From Perkinsus olseni (taxonomy: Eukaryota > Perkinsozoa > Perkinsida), in assembly GCA_013115125.1 (NCBI GenBank), contig JABANN010000327.1, positions 1-39,054 on the forward strand: DNA of 39,054 bases, in the 5' to 3' direction. The notes beneath the pieces are model-generated. The model was not told the origin of the DNA, searched no databases, and saw nothing but the letters and a program-made list of their open reading frames with translations. Shown here in pieces: positions 30,589 through 39,054 of this stretch; position 1 is the first letter of the stretch; each line of letters starts with the position of its first letter. The translations under genes and the position numbers were made by a program.

Positions 30589-32025
30589 TCAACAATTCCT
30601 CAACCTCCCGCCGCAGAATTCTTCTGCAGTACAACGGCTCGTGGGCATCCCGTCACAGAATGCTTCAACCAAATTGCCGAAAGAATTAATAATCTCCACC
30701 CCGCATGTTGGCTCTCTCCTCGTCTGCCATATCCGCCCGCCAGCATCCAGTAGCGAAACAAACTCATCATTGATTTCACCATCCTTCGCCACAAAGCTTC
30801 CATGCACTGGGCAGTGGAACTCAACATCACCATCCGGCAGCCTTCGGATCCTCTGGCTGAGGAGGCCGTGCATGAATGCTGCTACATCCGTTGTAATTGG
30901 ACAATGGAGTAGGTCGAGGAAGGTTATGTTGGGGCAACTCCTCAGTAAATCACAGAGCATATCCACGGAAATGTTCCATTCAGATATCTTCAGTACACTC
31001 AAAGGGGCTGGGCTGATGGCCTCGAGGCCTGCCAAGAAGGGAATGAGATACTTATCAGTTCCTCTCATGGGTCCTGAGAAGTCGACCCATCGCATGCAGT
31101 CATTCGAGCCAATCCATCGGAACATATCGTCGAGCTCCTCGTCGGGAGCCTTCAAACGTGGTCGGATCATCTCTAGTTTGTGAAGGTTGTCACACACGAT
31201 CAACTTCGTATAGAAGAAGTCTTGCTTGACAGGAACATCTTTGAGACAGAGGACGCGGAGAGATGAAGATGAGGGCCACACTCGCATTACGAGATCTCGC
31301 TCGACTAAGCAGGAGAAGTACAACTCTTCCAGATGAGTGCACGTCGCGATAGCATACCCCAGCTTCCCAACTTCGACTATACTTCTATCATGAAGTTCAG
31401 TGAAGCCCAGCCCAACCAATGATCCCCCGGCGCATATACATACAGCCACAACGAGATGGAGAGGCACGTTGGTCTGATCGAGGCGTAGAACTCTCCAAGG
31501 CCTCCTCTTCGTCTCATCATCCAACCATCCCTTTCCCTCGACGCGGGTCCATTGCACTAACAGCTCAGTTAGATGAGGCAGACAACCGCAGCAGAGTGAC
31601 AGATCCTCATCATGGAGGTCATCGTGGAATGACAAGTCCAGTCGAAGTAGCTTCGACAGACTGTGCAAGTGACGGGCACTCAGGTGGAGAGAGCGTGATG
31701 CCAAGGTCCTCAAGTTAGGAGTATCCCCGTCCTCCAGTAGCTTCTGCAGCTCTCCCGACTCGCCTCTCATCGGGCACACGATCTCCCCGATGTATCGTCC
31801 ATACGTCTCCCTGATGGCTTCCGGAGCTCCCCTCACCATCCCAGGACGGAGTGTTAAGTTCAATACCCCGTAGCCAGTCCTAGTTCCCTCATAACGTAGA
31901 TAGTCCATCACAGCCCTTCTCCAACTGCTGCATACTGATGCCATTCGGACAGCACTGGTGACATCAGACATCAGCCAAGGTAGGATGTGCTCGAGGACGA
32001 GGCCATCAATAGGAGGAGGGGACAT
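30589..32025 (-). CDS. F-box/LRR protein, paralogue 2
   Basis: 478 residues in one exon. Residues 1-50 fit an F-box (PPPIDGLVLEHILPWLMSD..., VRMASVCSSWRRAVMDYL), which binds Skp1 in SCF ubiquitin ligases. Leucine-rich repeats follow (LRTLASRSLHLSARHLHSL, LLRLDLSFHDDLHDEDLSL, NITFLDLLHCPITTDVAAF) and would select substrates. The C-terminal region has a Cys pair and HCPVHGSFVAKDGEINDEF, conserved in paralogue 3. An acceptor-like TTCTCAG sits 10 nt before the ATG. It is part of a same-strand cluster of three. No substrate can be inferred. Confidence 0.8.
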   Translation of the reverse strand: MSPPPIDGLVLEHILPWLMSDVTSAVRMASVCSSWRRAVMDYLRYEGTRTGYGVLNLTLRPGMVRGAPEAIRETYGRYIGEIVCPMRGESGELQKLLEDGDTPNLRTLASRSLHLSARHLHSLSKLLRLDLSFHDDLHDEDLSLCCGCLPHLTELLVQWTRVEGKGWLDDETKRRPWRVLRLDQTNVPLHLVVAVCICAGGSLVGLGFTELHDRSIVEVGKLGYAIATCTHLEELYFSCLVERDLVMRVWPSSSSLRVLCLKDVPVKQDFFYTKLIVCDNLHKLEMIRPRLKAPDEELDDMFRWIGSNDCMRWVDFSGPMRGTDKYLIPFLAGLEAISPAPLSVLKISEWNISVDMLCDLLRSCPNITFLDLLHCPITTDVAAFMHGLLSQRIRRLPDGDVEFHCPVHGSFVAKDGEINDEFVSLLDAGGRIWQTRREPTCGVEIINSFGNLVEAFCDGMPTSRCTAEEFCGGRLRNC

Positions 32026-33062
32026 GGGAGAAGTACTGAGAAGCTCTCAGTGAGGACTCCCTCAGGCAAACCCAAAGTGGTCGATAGCCAGGGACGCACC
32101 CGTGCATCATGTCATGCAACTTGGTGATACGATCTATTCCCCGCGTCGTTCAAATACACTGACGGATGACTCATACGGAATGTAGCGAGACTCCCGGGGT
32201 GAAGTCACTCGTTCTCATATCATGATGAACAGAGCCTACGGGTCTAGTAAATTTTATTATCGGAAAGCCCTCTGATGGGACTACTGAAGTCATGTCGTGT
32301 CTCGACCTTGGCGAGGAAGCGCCTTCGCCGCGAAGACTTCGCAAAGTGAGAGAAGACGCTTCACCGCCCGTCCATGTACTCTGCAACACTACGCGTCCAT
32401 ACAAATATCGTGCGCTCAATGGCCACTATCCGCCCTCGAATATGCTAACGTAGTTCATCCACCCTTGGATGCCTGGCAGCATCCAGCTTGTTACTAGCGC
32501 GGGTGGAGTCTGTAACTCCTCGAGAGATCCTCCTGGGCACCCCCGCGACGATCTTCCAACGCTCACGTGAACCTAAGGAGGACGAAACTGTCCCGAAAAT
32601 GGTGACGCATGTCTTTCGAGTGCAGAGCACTAGGTGTCCCTTCCCCCATAATGGGGCCCCCATTTCCTTGGCACTTTAATAACCCAGTGCAGTTCGGCCG
32701 GGTTATACAGCGCATAAGCATAACCACGAAGTTATAGTACAGCACACATCCACTGCAACACGTTTCACTGTGGATTTCACGAATCACGTAGCATAGGACA
32801 TGAGTGGATGGCGGCGCCCCGGCGCGCTTGTCGAGCATGGGAGCACGCTGCGTGCTCCCACGCTCGTGCGTGCTCCACGCACGAGCAACCCATGCAATTG
32901 GACGCATGTGTCTCGTGCATGCACTGTGAAACACTGTGAAAGTCCCTCTACAATTTCTTTGAAGGAACTTCTAGGAAGTTACTTCTCCTTCTTGTCTTTG
33001 TTCTACGTCGGCCCTGAAAGCCCATTCTTGTAATCCTATATTAAGCGGAGTCCACTTTGTGA
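32026..33062. other. Intergenic with palindromes
   Basis: Separates divergent genes (F-box 2 on -, TIR-like on +). Palindromes include GGGAGCACG-CTG-CGTGCTCCC near 32839-32859 and 11-nt arms near 32863-32887 (GCTCGTGCGTG and its complement, CTC spacer). No gene recognised. Confidence 0.45.
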
Positions 33063-34625
33063 ATGCAATCCGTCCTGTCGTGCGGTATCCACGTAGTATT
33101 ACTTCCGTCACGGAAGTTCCGTGGTATTACCACGGTGGTAATGTCCGCACTCCTCCCCCTTACAGCAGACGGCACTTCCACAGCGTCGCGTTCTCCGAGG
33201 ATATATGATGATGCTCGTCTACGGGCCTGCCCCTTATCTACCATTATGTACCGTCCATCCTTCCTCCGCAACCGCGAGAGTCATGAAGATGCATTCCTCG
33301 CCTCGGTACCGGTCGAATCTGTCGATCTTTTCTTGAGTCATTCCTGGTCTGCCGACGGCTTTTGGAAACAGGCCGCTCTTTCCATCGGCTGTGGTACATC
33401 CTCTTCTTTCAAGGCTACCTTAGTCTTGTCTTCGATTGCAGCAGGTCTCTTTTACCCCCTAGCTCGAGACGGTGATATATTCGAGCTACTTGTATGCACC
33501 TTCGGTCTTGTAACATTCCTGGTTAGCCTATTCGTTACCCCGCTATTCAGACATCGCAAAACGATGGCATTCCTTGATAAGTGTTGTATACCCCAGGATG
33601 ACCCCATTGCCAAGTCCTATGGTATATCGAGGCTAGCCGACTATCTCCGTGCATTAGACAAGCTGCTCATACTCTGGTCCCCTGATTATCTCGATCGTCT
33701 TTGGTGCGTCTACGAGTTGGCTGTCTTCCTGCAGAACCACGATGAGGATGATGTGATCCTTATCAATCTGGAGTACCTCAAGCTCTGCGTATTGGTGATG
33801 CTCCTACAGTTCTTGACTACTCTCGTCATGTGTCTCCTGCAACCTCATAATACCCAAATATGGTACATCGTGCAAGTCTGTGGACTGGCTGCGAGTATCC
33901 TCATATATTTTGGGGTGTACCGCTGTAGTGAGGAGTGGGAGAAGTTCTGTGCTAACGTGAAGTCCTTCAACGTTAGCAAAGCCAAGGGCTCAACAATAGC
34001 GGATTACTATACCCTCAAGCAGCTTATAAGTCGTATGTACGGTTCAGAGGCAAGGTTTGCAACGGCTGTGAGAGCGCTCTGGTTGGGTGAAAGAAGAGAG
34101 AAGCAATTTCCTCCTTGGATGTTCTCTACAGCATCGCTGCGGATCATCTGTGTACCTTACGTCCCACGAATTCTTTCACATTTTGTACGCGCTATTACGA
34201 ACTCGATAACAACAGTTTTCACCCTCGCCATGCCGGTCTATGCACCAGATGCACCCCCAGACACGTTGCCAAGTACTGTCCAGATACTGCTGTGGGAATT
34301 ACGTACCACGGTCATACCTATCTCGATGATCTGCTTACGTGTTCCTTTGATGCAGCTTGTAGCACATAAAATGGCGACTGGGTGGATCTCTAAGAATATG
34401 GGCAAATGGTGTGTTGGTATCATCTTCGCTTTGGCGTGTGTTTCGTATTATTTTTTAACACAGATGATATGCGGCGTTAGCGGCTGGGATCCACTTCACC
34501 AAGGCCCGATGAATCTGCCGACGGATGAGACACTCCTGTGGATTCGCGGAACCATTGCTGTAACTGTTTCATCCTTAATTGTACGAAGATCGTATGGTTA
34601 TGAACTCCAAACCGAACTATCTTAG
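33063..34625 (+). CDS. TIR-like multi-pass membrane protein
   Basis: 520 residues in one exon. The TIR-like pattern is split. VDLFLSHSWSADGFW (about 87-101) matches the first TIR strand and loop. Two transmembrane helices follow (about 117-135 and 139-162). Then FLDKCCIPQDD (170-180), DKLLILWSPDYLDRLWCVYELAVF (199-222) resume the domain, with Glu218 where plant TIRs have the catalytic NADase Glu in WCxxEL. Further helices lie at about 239-259, 267-285, 355-385, 405-430, 445-465 and 490-510. Later starts at 33141 (M27) or 33246 (M62) are plausible, because 33090-33145 consists of palindromes typical of noncoding DNA here. Enzyme activity is unproven; a signalling or defence role is an inference from TIR families. 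It sits between F-box paralogues 2 and 3 on the opposite strand. Confidence 0.78.
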   Translation: MQSVLSCGIHVVLLPSRKFRGITTVVMSALLPLTADGTSTASRSPRIYDDARLRACPLSTIMYRPSFLRNRESHEDAFLASVPVESVDLFLSHSWSADGFWKQAALSIGCGTSSSFKATLVLSSIAAGLFYPLARDGDIFELLVCTFGLVTFLVSLFVTPLFRHRKTMAFLDKCCIPQDDPIAKSYGISRLADYLRALDKLLILWSPDYLDRLWCVYELAVFLQNHDEDDVILINLEYLKLCVLVMLLQFLTTLVMCLLQPHNTQIWYIVQVCGLAASILIYFGVYRCSEEWEKFCANVKSFNVSKAKGSTIADYYTLKQLISRMYGSEARFATAVRALWLGERREKQFPPWMFSTASLRIICVPYVPRILSHFVRAITNSITTVFTLAMPVYAPDAPPDTLPSTVQILLWELRTTVIPISMICLRVPLMQLVAHKMATGWISKNMGKWCVGIIFALACVSYYFLTQMICGVSGWDPLHQGPMNLPTDETLLWIRGTIAVTVSSLIVRRSYGYELQTELS

Positions 34626-36015
34626 CCGTCAAGCGTAGTGTCGCACTTCGAATGCGCTTTTCGGTTCTGGTTGCAAGGAGCACTGGTTTGCCAAGCTTGT
34701 GGAAAGTTCCACAGTTTGGAAACACAATTTGCGTTTCCAAACTTAGTTTCGAAACTGAATTTTTTGCTAATCTTCCGATTTACTTTATCCGAAGGGTGTC
34801 GAGTTCAAGCAATTTCGGGAGGGGTAGAACACATTTCATATCTTTCTTAGGAAGAGCTCTACAAGGTGATCAACCTATCAGCTGACTGATTTTCTCAATC
34901 GGCTTGGCTGTAGCGCTACTCTATCGAGAGTAAGTGTCCTTCACTGAATGCTTCTGCATTACATTGTGATTCACACAATTCGTGAACCAATTCGTTATGC
35001 AAATCGCAAAAATTGAGATTTTTCCGTAATTGCTAAGTTTCTAGATTTCGAAGTTGGGCTGCTTGGGTATCTTGGTAAAAGGAATTCGGTGAGAGATCCT
35101 TCCGTGTCTTTTCCGTCGCATATTACGTCGTAGTTCGCTTCGCGCTCTTAACAACAGGGGAACAGTCGATGAAACGGTTGGTCGATATATCATTGAATTT
35201 CTCTCACCATAATACATATTATGTATTACATAAGCAGTCCAACAGTGGTGTCTACCAACTTGAACTCACCACTCACGGAAAAATCCCAACTAGCCCTCAG
35301 TTAGCTTCGAATAGCTCCGGCTCACCCTGTATGAGACGGGGCTCAAAGAAAGGTAAAACCGGCCTGGAGGATATTAGGGCGCTAATATGACCTATAGCGT
35401 GGTCTGTAGCGTAATGTACAAGGCGCATAGTGATACGAGATACTGATTGGCTAGTGACTGGCAACCGTAAGGCGGTTGTCACGGTATAGTGCAGCGACGA
35501 TCAAGACTTGGCGAATATATTGCTAACCCCTCCCGATCCCAGCTTACAGCTTTCCAGACACTCCCGGAGTGTCACTCCGATGCCGAATCTGTCCGGGATG
35601 CGAACTGCTACAACTGACGCTATCGTGTGTACGGCTTTCTGCACATCATGGATAACCTCTAGTAGACGACGAGCCTGCGCCTATGGCTCTTGGAGACTCC
35701 TGAGAAATCTGATGAATTCAGATGTTGAAGGTTCGAAAATCGTCGCTCACGGTCAAGCTGGACTCACGCCTCGTGCGGCAGGTTGGCTCCCATGGGGCCG
35801 GTGGATCGGCAATTGAATGGGAGTATTATGTTGAAGCTAAAGCAACAAGCCCTGACAGTTGTACTGCGATATCGGCCAGGACGAGTGACGTGCGCAACTC
35901 CCTTCAAGTGGTAGGAAAAAATGTGTTATACTGTTACTGAAAAGCGAATTAATAGACGCTGAACATGTCTTACATGAGAAAAGATGCTGCTTGATGACAG
36001 TCAGCAGCACGCAGT
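34626..36015. other. Intergenic with tandem palindromes
   Basis: Three consecutive palindromes at about 34697-34765 (TGTGGAA-AG-TTCCACA; GTTTGGAAAC and its complement with a 9-nt spacer; AGTTTCGAAACT), and GGCAACCGTAAGGCGGTTGTC near 35460-35480. Short open frames only; no gene recognised. Confidence 0.5.
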
Positions 36016-37578
36016 CTACACTGGAGTTGGTCTCCCTCTGCGGAATACTTCTGCGGCGGCACAGCGGCCCTTAGGCCCCTCCTTACAGAATGATTCAACC
36101 AATATCCCAGATGAATCAGTTATCTTCACTCCGCACGCTGGCTCCGCCCTCCACTCCCATATCCGTCCACCAGCGTCCGGTAGTGAAGCAACTTCCTCAT
36201 TAATTTCATCACCCTTCGCCACACAGGTTCCATGCACCGGGCAGCGAAACTCGACATCACCACTCGGTAGCCTCCGAATTCTCTTACTGAAGAGGCCGTG
36301 CATGAATGCTGTCTTTTCTGCAGTCACTGGACACTCTTGCAGGTCGAGAAAGGTGATATTCGGGCAGCTCCGGAGTAAATCACAAAGCATAGCATCAGTG
36401 ATATTCCATCCAGCCAATTTCAACACGTTCAAGGGAGCCGGGCTGATGGACTCGAGGCCTGTCAAGAGAGACGTGATGCACTTATCAGACTCTTTCTGTC
36501 GCCCCGGGAACTCATCGGCTGTATCGATGTCAAACCATCGTAAAGAGGCGATAGAGCCAATCCATCGAAACATATCTTTGAGCTCTTCGTCAGGAGCTTT
36601 CAGTTTTGTATTGATCAGTTCCAACTTCTCAATATTGTTACACGAGACCAATCCCTGATAGAAGAAGTCGGGCTGAATACTGACTAGATCACCGGAGAGA
36701 ACGCGCAAGCTTGTGGAAGCGGACCAACATTGTACCATAAAATCAGCTTCGGCCAAGATGTAAAAGAACAACCCTCTGAGTTTAGTGCATCTTTTGATGG
36801 CCTTCCTGAACTGCTCGACCTCTACTGCGTCAGCCTCGTCATAGTATTGATTTAATCCCAACTCCACCAGCGACTCGGCGGCCCAATTACAGGTGTCCGT
36901 AATAAGAGGCAAAAGCACTTCAGTCTCATCTAGATGGAGAACTCGCCAACACTTCCTCTTTGCCCGGTCATCAAGCCATCCCACACCCGCAACGAAGGTG
37001 CATGAGACAAGTAGTTCAGTAAGGCATGGTAGATTCCCACAGCAGAGCGAGACATCCTTGTCGTGCAGGTTGTCGTTATTCGACAAGTCGAGTCGGACCA
37101 ATTTTGACGGGTTGGCCCACAGTGGCGGACCCAGGTGGAGAGGGAGGGGAGCTAACGTTCGCAGATTGCAAGCGGCGCCACTTTCGAGAATTTCTCTCAG
37201 TTTCGCACCAGCTTTATCAAGTAGTTCGTTCAATTTTGCATGAGCAGCACTGTCAAGAAATTCCCTCGGGTCAGTATCACCGTCGCCCAGACTCTCCTCC
37301 TCGTAATCAACAAAGTACTCCCACACCGTTGCAATCTCCCCCATGTACCTTCCGTACGTTCCCATTATTCTGTCGAGGGAATCATCAACCTTCTCGGGAG
37401 GCACCCTCAACTCCAAGACCCCATAGCCAGTCCTAGTCTCCTCATAACGTAGATAGTCCATCACAGCCCTTCTCCAACTGCTGCATACTGATGCTACTCG
37501 GACAGCACTGGTGACATCAGACATCAGCCAAGATAGGATGTGCTCGAGGATGAGGCCATCAATAGGAGGAGGGAGCAT
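36016..37578 (-). CDS. F-box/LRR protein, paralogue 3
   Basis: 520 residues in one exon. The F-box (MLPPPIDGLILEHILSWLMS) is almost identical to paralogue 1. Compared with paralogue 2 it carries an extra acidic, helical segment at about 75-125 (EEESLGDGDTDPREF..., LNELLDKAGAKLREIL) before the leucine-rich repeats. LRRs include LVRLDLSNNDNLHDKDVSL and NITFLDLQECPVTAEK. The C-terminal CPVHGTCVAKGDEINEE block is shared. A TTCTACAG acceptor-like site lies 9 nt before the ATG. The likely role is SCF substrate recognition. The window's three copies show recent local expansion with length change. Confidence 0.8.
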   Translation of the reverse strand: MLPPPIDGLILEHILSWLMSDVTSAVRVASVCSSWRRAVMDYLRYEETRTGYGVLELRVPPEKVDDSLDRIMGTYGRYMGEIATVWEYFVDYEEESLGDGDTDPREFLDSAAHAKLNELLDKAGAKLREILESGAACNLRTLAPLPLHLGPPLWANPSKLVRLDLSNNDNLHDKDVSLCCGNLPCLTELLVSCTFVAGVGWLDDRAKRKCWRVLHLDETEVLLPLITDTCNWAAESLVELGLNQYYDEADAVEVEQFRKAIKRCTKLRGLFFYILAEADFMVQCWSASTSLRVLSGDLVSIQPDFFYQGLVSCNNIEKLELINTKLKAPDEELKDMFRWIGSIASLRWFDIDTADEFPGRQKESDKCITSLLTGLESISPAPLNVLKLAGWNITDAMLCDLLRSCPNITFLDLQECPVTAEKTAFMHGLFSKRIRRLPSGDVEFRCPVHGTCVAKGDEINEEVASLPDAGGRIWEWRAEPACGVKITDSSGILVESFCKEGPKGRCAAAEVFRRGRPTPV

Positions 37579-38381
37579 GGGTAAATGCTGTAGAAGGCCA
37601 GCTCGCTACGATCTAGTAGTCCACAATCAGGTAAGACGGGATGACGCGACCACGGCGATCTACACTTCTCAATCAGGCTAACCCAACCTACTTACACTCC
37701 CATCCAAAGCTTCTCAGGACGCCTGCTCACTTGCCTACTGGGCCTCCCCCGGATCAGTGAAGAAATGGCCAGAGAAGACCAACGCGGTTGAAAACTAACG
37801 AAGCGTTCCGTGAACCGACAGCTTGCCATTCCAACCTTATACGGGAGGCGTTACCCTCTACATTGAGCTCGTTGAGAGATGGGTATATAAACATTACACG
37901 TAGAGGCCCAACCCGCTCTTCATAAGATGGCTTTTACAAGGACGCTCGAGAACCGGAGGCACGATAGGCTTCAATTGACTCACTTCCTTCATCACAGTCC
38001 ACACCTACTTTCCCTCCTACCGGAAGCATGCTGGATTCGGCCACGCAGAATTACTTTTGTCTACGATGAGATGAGCCTTGGGTGTAGTAGGCCGACACAT
38101 AACCGCCATGATCCATCCTTGAGATCAGCCGCTACCCTCGACCCCATTGCCACGCGAAGTGATAACGAACTCAACACTGAAGTGCGTCGGAAGCTATAAG
38201 ATAGCTGTAAAGATTGTAATTGCAAATAATGATAGGCGAGTGATGCGAGAACGGCCAAAGAATGGCAGCGCACGAGTATGGTCGGAATGGGCTCGAATCG
38301 GGTAATAATCTCGAAAAAAATCTCAACAGAATGACCAACTGCGCGCAGCGGAACTCCACAGCACTTCTATGTGTTAACCCA
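37579..38381. other. Intergenic, no supported gene
   Basis: Upstream of F-box paralogue 3 and downstream of the small LEA-like gene. Open frames are short and unrecognised. Confidence 0.45.
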
Positions 38382-38791
38382 TCACTGCTGCTGCTGTTGG
38401 GAGTCACCGGAGCCAGTAACAGCACCCTCGACCTTGCTGGCGACATCGGCTGTCTTGGCTGCCGCATCGGTAACCTTCTGAGCCGCACCTTCACCGCCTG
38501 AGACAAGAGAAATGCGGTACTGATGACGAATGGAAATAACATCCCACCAATCTTGTCCACAGCCGACTGAACTTGATCGTCTTTCATTGCTTCTCCGGCA
38601 TCTGAAGGAACGACGCAGGTCGATCAGTGAAAGATACCGAAGCGAAAGATACCTCGAGCAGCTTCCTTCACTTCACCAGCCTTCTCAGCGACCTCATCCT
38701 TCTTGGAGGCCTCATTCGCCTTATCAGCATCCTTATCACTGGAAGTGAAGATGTTCTTCACGCTGTTTCCGAACTTCTTGAGGGCGTCCAT
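38382..38791 (-). CDS. Small LEA-like amphipathic protein (3 exons)
   Basis: 102 residues. Exons on the minus strand: 38791-38653, 38601-38548 and 38497-38382; introns of 51 and 50 nt with GTATCT/TTCAG and GTGGGA/CTCAG ends, phases consistent. Protein: MDALKKFGNSVKNIFTSSDK, then DEVAEKAGEVKEAARDAGEA, VTDAAAKTADVASKVEGAV and a terminal Q5. It is rich in Ala, Lys, Asp and Glu with 11-residue periodicity, as in late-embryogenesis-abundant or apolipoprotein-like helices that stay unfolded in water and coat membranes or proteins. No signal or transmembrane segment. The N-terminus could form an amphipathic membrane anchor. Stress protection is a guess from composition only. Confidence 0.75.
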
Positions 38792-39054
38792 TTATAAGTA
38801 CTCTATAATAAATCACTGCCTCAACCAATTTTGGTACGCAAAATAACCCACACCAGTCGTCTTCCTTACAGCACACTCGGAACTCGCCCTATTCTAGCGA
38901 CGAAGACGGCCACACAGCTCCAAGAATGGCCCGAGAGAATCATCAAGCTAGAGATAAGCTTGAAATTGTTTTGCCAAACGGCTTGTGAGCAGTTTTGATC
39001 ATCGCTCGCCCTTTAATTCATCTGCTCAGTAACGATAAGATATGCTTGAGTAGT
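38792..39054. other. Upstream flank of the LEA-like gene
   Basis: AT-richer DNA directly upstream on the minus strand, including TTTATTATAG ending 11 nt before the ATG, a possible leader acceptor. No other feature is recognised before the window ends. Confidence 0.35.

Noticed and set aside
5816-35500. Palindromes as a CRISPR array or bacterial terminators
   Set aside because: The sequences are all different and irregularly spaced, and the genes are eukaryotic with introns.

Overview
The window looks like nuclear DNA of a small-genome alveolate, most likely a perkinsid (Perkinsus or a close relative). The evidence is indirect. Genes are cut by many GT-AG introns of about 30-130 nt. Most start codons sit 6-30 nt after a pyrimidine-AG, as expected for spliced-leader trans-splicing. 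The gene set (RAP/heptatricopeptide-like mitochondrial protein, membrane TIR-like protein, lineage-specific F-box cluster, HOOK-type dynein adaptor) also fits. No marker gene proves the species. Most genes were assembled by hand from exons, because single open frames miss them.

Layout. 0.1-0.9 kb (+): a membrane protein with tandem 'DW' repeats (copy A). 1.7-4.7 kb (-): mitochondrial ribosomal protein bL33m, then an 11-exon RAP-like protein. 5.1-5.8 kb (+): DW copy B, whose first splice donor is lost. 5.8-9.9 kb: no convincing gene, one exon fragment, and a damaged, gap-bearing assembly patch. 9.9-11.4 kb: a decayed second copy of the RAP-like gene 5' half (-) head to head with DW copy C (+). 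C is cut after exon 1 by a two-ORF LINE (11.4-15.3 kb). 15.3-15.5 kb: gap and ATCC microsatellite. 16-17.1 kb (-): exons of an unrecognised gene. 17.4-20.1 kb (+): HOOK-domain coiled-coil protein. 20.7-22.9 kb (-): GT34-type glycosyltransferase. 23.1-23.8 kb (+): Q-rich coiled-coil protein. 23.9-24.8 kb: end of an unrecognised gene (-) and a possible exon (+). 24.8-27.1 kb: third decayed RAP-like/DW pair. 27.1-29.3 kb: hairpin-rich DNA and one doubtful gene. 29.4-37.6 kb (-): three F-box/LRR paralogues, the first with a large internal deletion, and a TIR-like membrane protein (+) between the second and third. 38.4-38.8 kb (-): a small LEA-like protein.

Two things stand out. First, a head-to-head unit (RAP-like 5' half on -, DW gene on +) is repeated three times in 27 kb in different states of decay, with one exon kept identical between two copies, which suggests gene conversion. 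Second, the intergenic DNA holds dozens of unrelated near-perfect palindromes with 1-3 nt spacers. In two decayed exon copies, one arm is the ancestral exon and the other is an inserted reverse complement, which points to local template switching as their origin. The bL33m and RAP-like genes lie in tandem 124 nt apart and both look mitochondrial.
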